64,000 nucleotides of DNA from Anaerolineae bacterium (GCA_019637615.1 JAHBVJ010000029.1:1-64000), one strand, 5' to 3'. Shown: positions 15,318 through 25,033, numbered from the stretch's first letter. Notes: generated by a model not told the origin, from the letters alone. Program-made: numbers and translations.

Positions 15318-17801
15318 ATGCGGTTTGATCGCTTCACCGAACGTGCGCAAGATGCGGCGGCGCGCGCCTACGAAATCTTGCAGCGCTACGGACACAATCA
15401 GATTGACACGGAACACGTTCTTCTCGCGCTCTTGGAGCAACCCGAAGGCGTGATTCCGCAGATTTTAGAGAAAATGAACGTCGATCAGGAGGCCATGCGT
15501 TACAAGCTGGATGAACTCCTGAAGGCGAATACCAGCGCCCAACCGAAGATTTACGGCAGCGGCGGTCTGGGGCAGGTATTCATCACCCCGCGTGCCAAGC
15601 GCGTCTTGGACGTGGCGCAAGAAGAGGCCACCCGCCTCAAGGATGAATACATCAGCACCGAGCACATCTTCCTGGCCATTCTCACCGAAGCGCGCACACC
15701 AATCGCGCGGATGATGAAGGAAGCGGGCGTCACCCGTGACAAAGTGCTCGACATCATTCGCGAATTTCGTGGTGGGCAGCGCGTCACCGACCCACAGGCC
15801 GAGACTCGCTATCGCACGCTGGAAAAATACAGCCGCGATCTGACTCGCATGGCGCAAGAAGGCAAGCTCGATCCTGTCATCGGGCGCGATGACGAGATCA
15901 TGCGCGTGATCCAAGTCCTCAGCCGCCGCACCAAGAACAATCCGGTACTGATCGGTGAAGCTGGCGTCGGCAAGACCGCCATCGTGGAAGGTCTCTCGCA
16001 GCGCATCGCGGATGGCGACGTGCCCGAACCGCTGCTCGGCAAGAAGGTCATCAGCCTCGATCTCGGCGCAATGCTGGCGGGCAGCCGCTTCCGTGGCGAA
16101 TTTGAGGAACGCCTCAAGACTGCCATCGAAGAAGTGCAAAACAGCAGCGGTGAGATCATCCTGTTCATCGATGAGCTGCATCAGGTCGTCGGCGCGGGCG
16201 CGGCGCAGGGTGCGCTCGATGCGGGGAACATGCTCAAGCCAGCCCTCGCACGCGGCGAACTGCACTGCATCGGCGCGACCACGCTGGATGAATATCGCCA
16301 GTATATCGAGAAGGACGCGGCTTTGGATCGCCGTTTCGCACCTGTCTTCGTGGAAGAACCGTCCGTCGAAGTGACCATCGAAATGCTGCGCGGGCTGCAA
16401 GATCGCTACGAAGCGCACCACCGCGTGCAGTTCAGCGAAGAAGCTATCATCGCCGCTGCCAAACTCAGCCAGCGCTATGTCACCGATCGGCGTCTGCCCG
16501 ATAAGGCCATCGACCTGCTGGACGAAGCCGCTGCCAAGCTGCGCGTGGCGCTGTACAGTATGCCAGCGCACGTCAAGGAACTCAAAGTCGAACTGGATCG
16601 GCTCACGGCAGATGAAGAGGCCGCTGGTGCCGCGCGTGATTATGAACGTGCCGCCCAGTACAAAGTGCTGCGGTTGCAAAAGGAAACCGACTACGAAACC
16701 GCCCGCGAAGAGTGGCAGCGCGAAAACACGCTCGATGAGATCGTGGACGCCAACGACATCGCGGACGTGATTAGCCGTTGGACGGGCATCCCGCTCAACC
16801 AGATGTTGGAAACCGAATCCGAGAAGCTCCTGCGCATGGAAGAAGCTCTGCACGAGCGCATCATCGGGCAAGACGTGGCGGTGGCTGCGGTGGCGGATGC
16901 CATCCGGCGTGCTCGCAGCGGTCTGAAAGACCCGCGCCGTCCGATTGGTTCGTTCATCTTCCTTGGTTCGTCCGGCGTCGGCAAGACCGAGCTGGCAAAG
17001 GCGCTGGCGGAGTTCATGTTCGATGACGAGGATGCCCTCGTGCGGATCGACATGAGCGAGTACCGCGAACAGCACACGGCGAGTCGGCTGTTCGGTGCGC
17101 CCCCCGGCTACATCGGCTATGAAGAGGGCGGTCAGTTGACGGAAGCCGTGCGTCGGCGTCCGTACAGTGTCGTGCTGTTCGATGAGATCGAAAAGGCGCA
17201 TCCGGCGATCTGGAATTCGCTGCTGCAAATTCTCGATGATGGTCGCCTGACGGATGGTCAGGGGCGCGTCGTGGACTTCCGCAACGCTGTCATCATTATG
17301 ACCAGCAACCTCGGCACGGAATTCGTCAAGACGGGCGGCACGTTGGGTTTCATCGCCAGCAACGAGCCAGAATTGGTCGCGGATCACAAAAAGATCGAGC
17401 GCGCCATCCGCGACACGTTCCGACCGGAATTCCTGAACCGCATCGATGAGGTGATCATCTTCAGCTCATTGTCGCAGGAGCAGGTGACGCTCATCGTTGA
17501 CCTGCAAATGAAGGACATCGCGGAGCGTCTTGGCGAACAGGGCTTGGTGGTCGAACTGACCGACGCTGCCAAACACTTCCTCGCCGCGCAAGGCTACGAT
17601 CCGCAGTTCGGGGCGCGTCCGCTGCGTCGTGCCATGCAGCGCTTCATCGAAAGCCCGCTCTCGGTGCAGCTCCTCAAGGGGCAGTTCCGTAAGGGCGATG
17701 TGGTGCTGGTCGATGCCGTCGAGGGCGAAGGTATCAAGTTCGTTCGGCAAGAGGGAGCCTCGTTCGAACTCCCCGTCAAGAACGAACTCGACGCCGAGTA
17801 A
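15318..17801 (+). CDS. clpC: ClpC-type AAA+ unfoldase (ATP-dependent Clp protease ATPase subunit)
   Basis: This hexameric Hsp100 unfoldase feeds substrates to ClpP. The N-domain has two Clp repeats (about 1-145: RFDRFTERAQDAAARAYE...). NBD1 has Walker A GEAGVGKT and Walker B ILFIDELH. A short UVR-like middle segment (DYERAAQYKVLRLQKE) replaces the long ClpB coiled coil. NBD2 has GSSGVGKTE and VVLFDEIEKAH. The LGF tripeptide in GGTLGFIASN occupies the place of the ClpP-binding loop of ClpC, which supports ClpC over ClpB. ATGs at 15315 and 15318 follow GGAAAGG; the frame is open from 15288. No clpP, mcsA or mcsB is adjacent. Confidence 0.93.
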   Translation: MRFDRFTERAQDAAARAYEILQRYGHNQIDTEHVLLALLEQPEGVIPQILEKMNVDQEAMRYKLDELLKANTSAQPKIYGSGGLGQVFITPRAKRVLDVAQEEATRLKDEYISTEHIFLAILTEARTPIARMMKEAGVTRDKVLDIIREFRGGQRVTDPQAETRYRTLEKYSRDLTRMAQEGKLDPVIGRDDEIMRVIQVLSRRTKNNPVLIGEAGVGKTAIVEGLSQRIADGDVPEPLLGKKVISLDLGAMLAGSRFRGEFEERLKTAIEEVQNSSGEIILFIDELHQVVGAGAAQGALDAGNMLKPALARGELHCIGATTLDEYRQYIEKDAALDRRFAPVFVEEPSVEVTIEMLRGLQDRYEAHHRVQFSEEAIIAAAKLSQRYVTDRRLPDKAIDLLDEAAAKLRVALYSMPAHVKELKVELDRLTADEEAAGAARDYERAAQYKVLRLQKETDYETAREEWQRENTLDEIVDANDIADVISRWTGIPLNQMLETESEKLLRMEEALHERIIGQDVAVAAVADAIRRARSGLKDPRRPIGSFIFLGSSGVGKTELAKALAEFMFDDEDALVRIDMSEYREQHTASRLFGAPPGYIGYEEGGQLTEAVRRRPYSVVLFDEIEKAHPAIWNSLLQILDDGRLTDGQGRVVDFRNAVIIMTSNLGTEFVKTGGTLGFIASNEPELVADHKKIERAIRDTFRPEFLNRIDEVIIFSSLSQEQVTLIVDLQMKDIAERLGEQGLVVELTDAAKHFLAAQGYDPQFGARPLRRAMQRFIESPLSVQLLKGQFRKGDVVLVDAVEGEGIKFVRQEGASFELPVKNELDAE

Positions 17802-17818
17802 CATAGTTTCCGCTATCG

Positions 17819-17840
17819 GGTAGGCTCATCTGAGCCTACC
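17819..17840 (+). terminator. Hairpin downstream of clpC
   Basis: GGTAGGCTCA and TGAGCCTACC are perfect complements separated by TC, 17 bases after the clpC stop. It is followed only by TTGTGG, so the T-tract is poor; it may be a weak terminator or an mRNA-stabilising hairpin. Confidence 0.55.
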
Positions 17841-18062
17841 TTGTGGTGCTCCTGTCTGCGTAAATTCCCTGCTGCTGTTTTCAACCTCAAAATTGTCACT
17901 GCATTGATGAAGATCGATGAATCCGTTTAGGAATTCATTCACAATCAGCTATACAAACTTTAAGGTCTATACTGTGATTGCCTAATAAAATCAATTCCAC
18001 TCTTTATTGTCGCCTTACAAGGCGCGCTTCTCTTCTTGCACTCTTTCATTAAGGAGGCGACC

Positions 18063-19163
18063 ATGACCGATAGTAACTCATCCACCCCTAACCTTGGGCC
18101 GAGCGGCCTAACCGCTGATGTTGATACCCCGTTCATCCTGCAAAAAGAGGAAATGCTACAACTTCAATGTTATGTAGAAGCTGGTGTCGCACTCCCTACC
18201 GCGCTGCCCGCATTCGGTACAGCAATTAAAGCCGCTGCCGGTTCCGACCTTTCCCAATTTCAGCCGCTTGTCGATGAATACACCAAAATTAAGGATCAAT
18301 GTACGAAGTGGAAGCGAGAGACGTTCCCTCAAACGGTTTCATTAGCCAGTGACATTGTGCAATATAATTTTCATGTTCCCAGTTATTACAATGCCCTTCA
18401 GACCACCGCCGAACAAGTCGATCAAGACGCCAATGATGAAGTAGCCAAAAACCGACTGCGCGCCATCATTCAACGGTTAGCCAAAGAGGCCAAAGAACGT
18501 GCTGATAACGCTCAGCGCGTGATAGAGGCGATTAGTGAGTTCGAGATCAGTTTGGATGACTCCCTTTCGCGAATTCAGGCGCTTGACAAAGGCTATGAAG
18601 ACAAACTCCAACTGAACGATGACCAAATAACATCTTTGCAAACGGATATAGCCAACACGCAAAAAGAAGTTGATAGCCTGAAAGATGATTATGACCACTA
18701 CGTAGTCGTCGCTGCCACGACGCCAACCTACGCGTGGATTTTCCCTTGGGGATTCATCCCCGGCGTGGTGGTCGCTGGTGTCTACGGTGACCGCGCCGTC
18801 AAAGCCCTAAACGCGATAGAAACCGCTGAGAACCGACAGAAGGCGCTAGAAGCCGACCTTCAGACCAAATTGGCTACCAAACTATTGCTTGGGTACGCCG
18901 ACAACAACGTTGATAGTCTGGTGGCGGTGATGAAGCCCGCTAAAGAGGTCGTGGCGAAGATTCATGGTGTCTGGGGTGCCATTGCCGATGATCTGAATGA
19001 TTTGCACGACAAAGTGGAAAGCGAGTTGAACGAAGTTATTGCCTTCATCACTTCCATTAACGTGCCGGGGTATATCGACGCGTGGAAAGAAATCGCCGCT
19101 AAGGCCGACCATTACCGCCAAGTCGCCTACATCGATGTCAAACCTGCTGCGGCAGCCGCTTAA
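18063..19163 (+). CDS. Alpha-helical pore-forming toxin, alpha-xenorhabdolysin A/HBL-like
   Basis: A 366-residue protein made almost wholly of long amphipathic helices: about 30-210, then a hydrophobic hairpin at about 212-246 (YVVVAATTPTYAWIFPWGF followed by IPGVVVAGVYG), then helices to the end. A membrane-inserting hairpin between two long coiled-coil helices is the layout of the ClyA superfamily (HblB, NheA, XaxA/YaxA), and the N-terminal QKEEMLQLQCYVEAGVALP resembles XaxA-type proteins. There is no Sec signal, as for Xax/Yax toxins. The start at 18063 has a textbook AAGGAGG; the frame is open from 18036. It is the first of three closely spaced genes. The family assignment is from motif layout, so moderate certainty. 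Confidence 0.68.
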   Translation: MTDSNSSTPNLGPSGLTADVDTPFILQKEEMLQLQCYVEAGVALPTALPAFGTAIKAAAGSDLSQFQPLVDEYTKIKDQCTKWKRETFPQTVSLASDIVQYNFHVPSYYNALQTTAEQVDQDANDEVAKNRLRAIIQRLAKEAKERADNAQRVIEAISEFEISLDDSLSRIQALDKGYEDKLQLNDDQITSLQTDIANTQKEVDSLKDDYDHYVVVAATTPTYAWIFPWGFIPGVVVAGVYGDRAVKALNAIETAENRQKALEADLQTKLATKLLLGYADNNVDSLVAVMKPAKEVVAKIHGVWGAIADDLNDLHDKVESELNEVIAFITSINVPGYIDAWKEIAAKADHYRQVAYIDVKPAAAAA

Positions 19164-19175
19164 GAGGAGTGCAGT

Positions 19176-21683
19176 ATGGTCACTACGCTCACTGCTACGG
19201 ACACGCATGATTGGAAACAACTCTATCACGACACACAAACGGCGGCCTCTATCCCTAACCCGGCGGCGCAAAATCATAATGTGTATCAGTGGACTGTCCG
19301 TGACATGTACGTCGATCTGGCGGAAGTCGCCACGCAGATGCAGGCCGAGGGCAAGCCCATCCACACAATCATTATCATTGCCGATACCCTGAACATCCCC
19401 GATCAATTCTCACTGACCTTGGATGCCCAGAATCTGATCATCATTGCGCGGCAGCTTGTGGTGGGCAGCGCGGCACTGATCACGGCTGAATATACGCGCC
19501 AACCTACGGCGACCATGCTGCTGTGCGCACAACTTGTTTACGGTACGTTGACTATCAGAGGGCAGCAAGACGAGAGCACGCTCACCGAGTACGCAGTCAG
19601 CGCCATGCCTGACGATTCGATAGGGTGGGTGTTTGCGCTGCGGGATGGTCACTTCATGCAAACGCCCCGTTCGGCGCTTGGTGGCTCGCTGAACAATACC
19701 GACTCCGATCTCGTGCAACTACTGCAATCGACATTTCTGTATGCCTCGGTGTTGTATCCCGACGAACCGACCATTGCTGCCAACATGTTGCGCTGGCTCA
19801 TCGCTTGCACGGGGGATACAGACGATCTCCGGGAACTGCGGTTGCAGAGCGCCTCCCTGCTCATCTTTGTGCAGACAGCGGCCAACGGAATAGCCTTCGT
19901 GCCTGCCTTGAATCCCAGACTATACAAAGACGAAGCGGATGCTTTCCTAAACGCGGCACAAGCAGCCGAGCAACAGTATGAGCGCTTTAGCGACAAGGAG
20001 CAAGACTTCCAGCTACGTGTTCAGGCTGCGCAAGATATGCTCGCCCATTGCCAAGACACGCTCCAATATCTCGAATCAACGATGAAGCAGGCTGCTACCA
20101 ATTTGCTGAATGCCCAAAAGGCACGCGCCGAAGCCGTCCAAGCTGTTAGCAGTCAGTTGGACGAACTCAAGATCGTCCAGATTGATTATGCAGGAGCGGT
20201 CAAAGAGTGGCAGCGTGAACAGACTGTTAAGGCCGCGCTCCAGATCACGTTGGCAGTTTTTGATTTTTTGATCGCCATCGGTGGTGCGATCGTTTCCTTC
20301 GGTGCGTTGAGCGGCGGTGCGGCATCGAGCGCCGAGAAAGTGGGATCAGCCGCTGGTAACGCCGCCGACACGGCGGAAACGGAACGTGCGGCAAGCGAAG
20401 CAGTGCAGAACGCTGAGAACGCAACAGATACTGTCGGGACGAATGTTGAACGCGCAGAAGCGGTTATCAGTGGGACGACCTCTGGCGCTGAGTCAACTAG
20501 CAACGCCGTAGAGACCGCAAAGAAAGCCGCTGACTCTGGCGCGAAGCTCAAAAACATCATGGATGCCATCGTCAAGCAGTTTACCATGATCAAGAGTCTG
20601 AATGGGCTGGTGAACCAGATCATTGATACGGAGCACAAAGATAAATCCTCCGAGAAGCCAACCACCACGGGTGATAAACTCACCACGCTAGCGACAGCCA
20701 AAGATGGTGATCAGTCGTTCCTCCTGCAAAGTGCGAAGTGGGATGAATTTCAACTAGAAGTTGACCAGTTGATGGGGGGGATTGTCGCGATGGGCGTGCC
20801 GAAAGCCGCCGACTTTCAGCTCCAACTCAAGCTGGTCGGTGTGTATAGCAAGGCACTGATTGATGCGCAGGTCGCGGTGCTGACGCGCCAGCAAGAATAT
20901 GACACGCTCTCCAGACAACGACGGATCGCGCAAAACGATATACAACGGCTGTCCAACCAAATAAAAGTGTTGGTGAGTGCCGACCAGCTTTCCCTAGCCC
21001 AACAAAATCGTTTCTTCGCGTTGATGCTGGCATCTAAGATTAGTCTATTTACCCGCATTGTGTATCATCATGCGGCCTTTACCTATTGGGCCATGCGTAT
21101 GCCACGGGTGCGGTCTCAGCTCGTCCAACCGGTCGCCGTGCTCCGGCAGCAGTTCGCTCGGCTGGAACAGGACTACAATGAGGTGCTGACAAGTTTTAGC
21201 CCGCCGCCGCAGGAGTTTTCGAAGATAGAGGTTGCCTTTACGCGTCCCCTCCTGCTGGAAACGTTGGTACAAGGTAAACCAGTAACGGTGACAATCGATC
21301 CAACTGAAGCGGCCTTCTCCGGCTTTGACCGTGTGCGCGTCAACACCGTCCGCGTATGGCTGCGCGGCGTCCGTCCGGCGGATCACTATGCCTATATTCG
21401 GCTGACTAGCTCTGGTTCGTACGCCGATCGGTTCCGTGGTCAAGTTCAATCGTTCATCACCAATCCGATCGAGCGCGTTTTTCAGTACCATCTCGGTACG
21501 GGGGCAGTCCGTGTCGATGGGCAGGTCGCAGATGAGCAGCGTTATGCCTATTTCGAGCCATCGCCGTTTACCTCGTGGACGATCTCGCTGCCAGCAGCGA
21601 ACAATGTGGGGCTTGACCTCAGCGGCTTACACGCGATTGTGCTGGAATTTTCGGGCAGCCTGATCGCCAGCATGGGGGTGTGA
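19176..21683 (+). CDS. Large coiled-coil toxin-like protein with beta-rich C-terminal domain
   Basis: 835 residues, not assigned to one known family. Residues 1-230 are mixed alpha/beta. Residues about 250-350 form a coiled coil. A hydrophobic hairpin lies at about 355-385 (LQITLAVFDFLIAIGGAIVS then FGALSGGAAS). A repetitive Ala/Thr/Glu helical stretch follows (about 390-470), then a second coiled coil (about 505-640). The last 150 residues are beta-rich (VNTVRVWLRGV, PFTSWTISLP, LSGLHAIVLEFSG), resembling in pattern the C-terminal beta domain of Tc-toxin TcA subunits. It starts 12 bases after the first toxin gene with GAGGAG as RBS. A second pore-forming or linker component is inferred. Confidence 0.55.
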   Translation: MVTTLTATDTHDWKQLYHDTQTAASIPNPAAQNHNVYQWTVRDMYVDLAEVATQMQAEGKPIHTIIIIADTLNIPDQFSLTLDAQNLIIIARQLVVGSAALITAEYTRQPTATMLLCAQLVYGTLTIRGQQDESTLTEYAVSAMPDDSIGWVFALRDGHFMQTPRSALGGSLNNTDSDLVQLLQSTFLYASVLYPDEPTIAANMLRWLIACTGDTDDLRELRLQSASLLIFVQTAANGIAFVPALNPRLYKDEADAFLNAAQAAEQQYERFSDKEQDFQLRVQAAQDMLAHCQDTLQYLESTMKQAATNLLNAQKARAEAVQAVSSQLDELKIVQIDYAGAVKEWQREQTVKAALQITLAVFDFLIAIGGAIVSFGALSGGAASSAEKVGSAAGNAADTAETERAASEAVQNAENATDTVGTNVERAEAVISGTTSGAESTSNAVETAKKAADSGAKLKNIMDAIVKQFTMIKSLNGLVNQIIDTEHKDKSSEKPTTTGDKLTTLATAKDGDQSFLLQSAKWDEFQLEVDQLMGGIVAMGVPKAADFQLQLKLVGVYSKALIDAQVAVLTRQQEYDTLSRQRRIAQNDIQRLSNQIKVLVSADQLSLAQQNRFFALMLASKISLFTRIVYHHAAFTYWAMRMPRVRSQLVQPVAVLRQQFARLEQDYNEVLTSFSPPPQEFSKIEVAFTRPLLLETLVQGKPVTVTIDPTEAAFSGFDRVRVNTVRVWLRGVRPADHYAYIRLTSSGSYADRFRGQVQSFITNPIERVFQYHLGTGAVRVDGQVADEQRYAYFEPSPFTSWTISLPAANNVGLDLSGLHAIVLEFSGSLIASMGV

Positions 21684-21684
21684 A

Positions 21685-22857
21685 ATGCCCTACGACTTCG
21701 GGAAATCTACGCTGCTGAGTGTGGCGGATGATGTCGCGCAGGTGCGTGCGGTCGGGGTCATTTTGCGGCATGTGCATGTGGTGCTGGCGGGCGATAGTAT
21801 GCCCTTCTACTATCGCTATCTGTGCCGCACCCCATCTTACGCGACCGCTAAGGTCGCCTGCCAGCAGTGGACGGAGTCGACATTCCCTGTGTTCCGCTCA
21901 ATCTGGCAGGATCTCGCGACGTATGCGGAACAGATGCGAACTATCGAGACGCAAATCGCGGAAAAGCCCGCCAGTGAATGGCAACCGCAAATTGATAGCC
22001 TGTCGGATTTAGCCGCACTGATCGAGCTAAACAGCGGCAAGCTAAACACATTATTCGCGGCTATTCAGGCTTTTTCGGACACGAACAAGCAGCTTGAAAC
22101 CGAATTAAGAGCGCAAGCCAAAAACTTTGGCACGCTGGCTGGTTATTTTGATTGGCTGCGGCTAACCGACCACAGCCTGACTCTGACCAATATGGTGCAA
22201 CTGCTGCAAGGTCAATGGGGGGCGGTGCGCGATGACCTCACCAATTTTGGTCACGATCTGGTAGCCACCGCCGCCGCTGGTAATCCGCTGGCTGATATTG
22301 ATCTACAAGATGACATCAATATCTGGAATGATCTCTCGACGCGCACCTTGCGATCCAGAGAGGATATCGAAACGTTGGACTATTTCTATCGCGTAGGGTG
22401 GCCTGAAAGCGATCCGTTTGGCATCGGCAGTGCATGGTTCCGCATCGCCAATAGCTGGCTAGGCGAGTATGGTGGCCTGATCGCTAATCCGGACGGCTCG
22501 ATCCAGATCAGTGATTATGAAGGTCACGACAACGAACTGTGGAAATTCATGGGGCTAGGGAATGGCAACTATTTGATCATCAATAAGCAAATGGGCGAAG
22601 GCTCGGCACTGCGCGTAGGATCAGAGCGGCGAGCACGCCCGACGCTTGGGGAGAGCCGTCCGGCGGATGGCAATGCCACGCCGCTGCATTGGAAGCTCAC
22701 CTCGATCCCCAAAGATGAAGCCTACAGCGTGCGGATGGCGCTGGACACGCAGCCTAGTGTCTGCCTCTCTGCCGAATTTGCAGACAAGTTGCGCATGGAT
22801 AGTTGGGGTGGTGAAGTATTCCAAGCGTGGTATCTGATGTGGCAAGCCGCCCTCTAG
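21685..22857 (+). CDS. Third toxin-locus protein: helical N-domain plus ricin-type beta-trefoil-like C-domain
   Basis: 390 residues. The N-terminal two-thirds are helical, with coiled-coil stretches at about 60-150, and lack an obvious membrane hairpin. Residues about 260-390 (ELWKFMGLGNGNYLIINKQ, GSALRVGSERR, LHWKLTSIPKDEAYSVRMAL) have the spacing of a ricin-B/RICIN lectin fold. The ATG starts one base after the previous stop, so the three genes are translationally coupled. A glycan-binding partner, analogous in role to the B component of binary alpha-pore toxins, is inferred. The stop overlaps the end of the convergent PIN gene by four bases. Confidence 0.55.
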   Translation: MPYDFGKSTLLSVADDVAQVRAVGVILRHVHVVLAGDSMPFYYRYLCRTPSYATAKVACQQWTESTFPVFRSIWQDLATYAEQMRTIETQIAEKPASEWQPQIDSLSDLAALIELNSGKLNTLFAAIQAFSDTNKQLETELRAQAKNFGTLAGYFDWLRLTDHSLTLTNMVQLLQGQWGAVRDDLTNFGHDLVATAAAGNPLADIDLQDDINIWNDLSTRTLRSREDIETLDYFYRVGWPESDPFGIGSAWFRIANSWLGEYGGLIANPDGSIQISDYEGHDNELWKFMGLGNGNYLIINKQMGEGSALRVGSERRARPTLGESRPADGNATPLHWKLTSIPKDEAYSVRMALDTQPSVCLSAEFADKLRMDSWGGEVFQAWYLMWQAAL

Positions 22858-23303
22858 CGCTTGCGGGTGTCGGCGCTCTTCATCCACACCGATAAGTCCA
22901 TCACTTCTGGAATAACCTTCCTCACCGCATGAGCGAACTGTTCGTCGGCGGTGAGGAAGTGACATTTTTCGCGGCGTGCCAGCGCCACATACAGCGAATC
23001 ATATACGCTCTGCTGTGTCATGGTCGCTAACCAGTAGGCCTGATCCATCAGCTCGATGGAAGGCACCAGTGTCATACGCAGCGCATGGAAGGTCTCCAAT
23101 ACGGCGCGACCATCCCACGCCGCCAACTTCCGGTTCATCTGTCGCCACCATACAGCGTTGGTCAACTCGCTAACGATCAGATCGGGGGATAGTATGAGCA
23201 ACCGACCGAGCTGATAATCGCGTAATAGGCTTCGCGCACGGACAGAATCCGGCTCCGGAAAAAACCACTTCAGGGCGATGCTGCTGTCAATAACGACCTT
23301 ATT
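22854..23303 (-). CDS. PIN-domain ribonuclease (VapC-like)
   Basis: 149 residues with the PIN acidic residues in place: Asp in VIDSSIALKWF, Glu in VSELTNAVWW, Asp in SVYDSLYVALARR and Asp in FLTADEQFAHA. VapC-type PIN proteins cut tRNA or other RNA and are normally held by a cognate antitoxin. No antitoxin gene is visible directly upstream; the frames there close within a few codons. It may therefore be an orphan toxin or a non-TA PIN nuclease. The start chosen is the ATG at 23303 before NKVVIDSS; an extended frame to 23381 lacks support. Confidence 0.85.
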   Translation of the reverse strand, partial: NKVVIDSSIALKWFFPEPDSVRARSLLRDYQLGRLLILSPDLIVSELTNAVWWRQMNRKLAAWDGRAVLETFHALRMTLVPSIELMDQAYWLATMTQQSVYDSLYVALARREKCHFLTADEQFAHAVRKVIPEVMDLSVWMKSADTRKR

Positions 23304-23586
23304 CATGGCGAGGTCGCTAGTGGCATGATTTTTCGCATAGAGTGGAGTGTGACGCATAGTATCGTGGATCACAGCGTGCAAGAGACTTAATATTGTTTAA
23401 GAATTAAGAGTTAATCTTACATCAATTAATTGTGATTGCCGTTTACATTCCAGTTAGAACTTCCTAACTCGTTGACTTGTGCAATCTCACCGATCAACAG
23501 CGGCGTATTCTTGTACAAATTGCCCATCCCTGATCGGCCTCTGCCCACTACAATATCCCTGTAATGCTCATCAGCAGCAGGTGCCT

Positions 23587-25011
23587 ATGACAACAACCTA
23601 TTCCTACGACAGCTATCTGTCGCCGTTCACGTGGCGTTATGGCTCGGATCACATGCGGTCGATCTGGAGTGAACGTCATAAGCGGCAGTTGTGGCGGCGG
23701 GTATGGGTAGCGCTGGCACAGGCACAACAGCGCGCCGGACTGGTGAGCGAGGCGCAAGCCGCCGATCTCCGCGCCCACATGGACGCCGTCGATGTAGACG
23801 CCGCGCTAGAAGCCGAGAAAAAACTGCGCCATGACCTGATGGCGGAAATCCACGTGTTCGCCAGCCAATGCCAGATCGGCGGCGGCATCATCCACCTCGG
23901 CGCAACCAGCATGGACATCGAAGATAATGCCGAAGCGCTGCGCCTGCGTGAATCCCTCGACAGCGTGCTCGATCAAGTGCGCGGCCTGCTCTCCCAATTT
24001 GCCACGCAGATCGAACGGTGGGCAGATGTGGCGTCGATGGCCTTCACGCACCTGCAACCCGCCGAACCCACCACCATCGGCTATCGGCTGGCGCAGTACG
24101 CACAGGACATCCTGATCGATTTGGGCGAACTCGCGCGCGTCCGTGATGCGGTGCGCGGCAAGGGCATCAAGGGCGCGGTTGGCACATCGGCTTCGTATGC
24201 TCAACTATTGATCGACACGGGCATGACGCCCGCCGACCTCGAATCGCGTGTCATGACGGCGCTCGATCTGCCCGCTTTTACCGTCGCCACGCAGACCTAC
24301 CCGCGCAAGCAGGACTATCTGATCGCCGCTGCGCTGGCCTCTCTCGCCAGCAGCCTGTACAAATTCTGCTTCGATCTGCGCCTGCTGCAATCGCCGCCGA
24401 TTGGCGAATGGTCAGAAGGATTCGCTGCTGGTCAGGTCGGCTCATCTGCTATGCCCTTCAAGCGCAATCCGATCAACGCCGAGAAGGTAGACAGCCTCGC
24501 GCGGATGCTCGCCCATCTCGTCGGCGTGACATGGGACAACGCCAGCCATTCGCTGCTCGAACGCACGCTGGATGACAACGCCAACCGCCGTGAAGTGCTG
24601 CCGACGCTGTTCCTCGCCACCGACGAGATTCTGACCGTCGTCACCAAGCTGATCAGCGGCTTGCAGATCGATCAGGCCGCCGTCGAGCGCACCTTGGATC
24701 GCTACGGCACCTTTGCCGCGACGGAACGCCTGTTGATGGAACTCACCAAAGCGGGCGCAGATCGCCAGCACATGCATGCCCTGCTGCGCGATCACAGCCT
24801 CGCCGCGTGGCAGAGCCTCGCCGCTGGTCAGCCCAACCCGCTGATCGACAGCCTGTGCGCGGATGCTACGATCTGCGCCTTGTTAACGCCCGCCACCGTG
24901 CGCGATCTGCTGACCGCCAGTCATTACATCGGAGATGCGCCAACCCGCGCCCGCGCCCTTGTCGCGGAGATCAACGCGGCGCTCGTCGTCTCGCCTAGCC
25001 GTCCATCCTAA
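23587..25011 (+). CDS. purB: Adenylosuccinate lyase
   Basis: This enzyme cleaves SAICAR to AICAR plus fumarate and adenylosuccinate to AMP plus fumarate. The fumarase/aspartase-superfamily signature SSAMPFKRNPINAEKVDSLA is present near residue 288, with HLGATSMDIEDNAEALR and AFTHLQPAEPTTIGYR as further conserved blocks. The length of 474 residues is normal. The start at 23587 (TTTYSYDSYLSPFTWRYGS) fits the family and has AGCAGG upstream. purA follows after 22 bases, forming an AMP-synthesis pair. Confidence 0.95.
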   Translation: MTTTYSYDSYLSPFTWRYGSDHMRSIWSERHKRQLWRRVWVALAQAQQRAGLVSEAQAADLRAHMDAVDVDAALEAEKKLRHDLMAEIHVFASQCQIGGGIIHLGATSMDIEDNAEALRLRESLDSVLDQVRGLLSQFATQIERWADVASMAFTHLQPAEPTTIGYRLAQYAQDILIDLGELARVRDAVRGKGIKGAVGTSASYAQLLIDTGMTPADLESRVMTALDLPAFTVATQTYPRKQDYLIAAALASLASSLYKFCFDLRLLQSPPIGEWSEGFAAGQVGSSAMPFKRNPINAEKVDSLARMLAHLVGVTWDNASHSLLERTLDDNANRREVLPTLFLATDEILTVVTKLISGLQIDQAAVERTLDRYGTFAATERLLMELTKAGADRQHMHALLRDHSLAAWQSLAAGQPNPLIDSLCADATICALLTPATVRDLLTASHYIGDAPTRARALVAEINAALVVSPSRPS

Positions 25012-25033
25012 CGCCACAGAACGGATTTAACCC

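Noticed and set aside
15465..17387. Long minus-strand open frame opposite clpC
   Set aside because: Antisense shadow of a confidently identified gene; its composition is Asp/Arg/Phe-rich with no recognisable motif.
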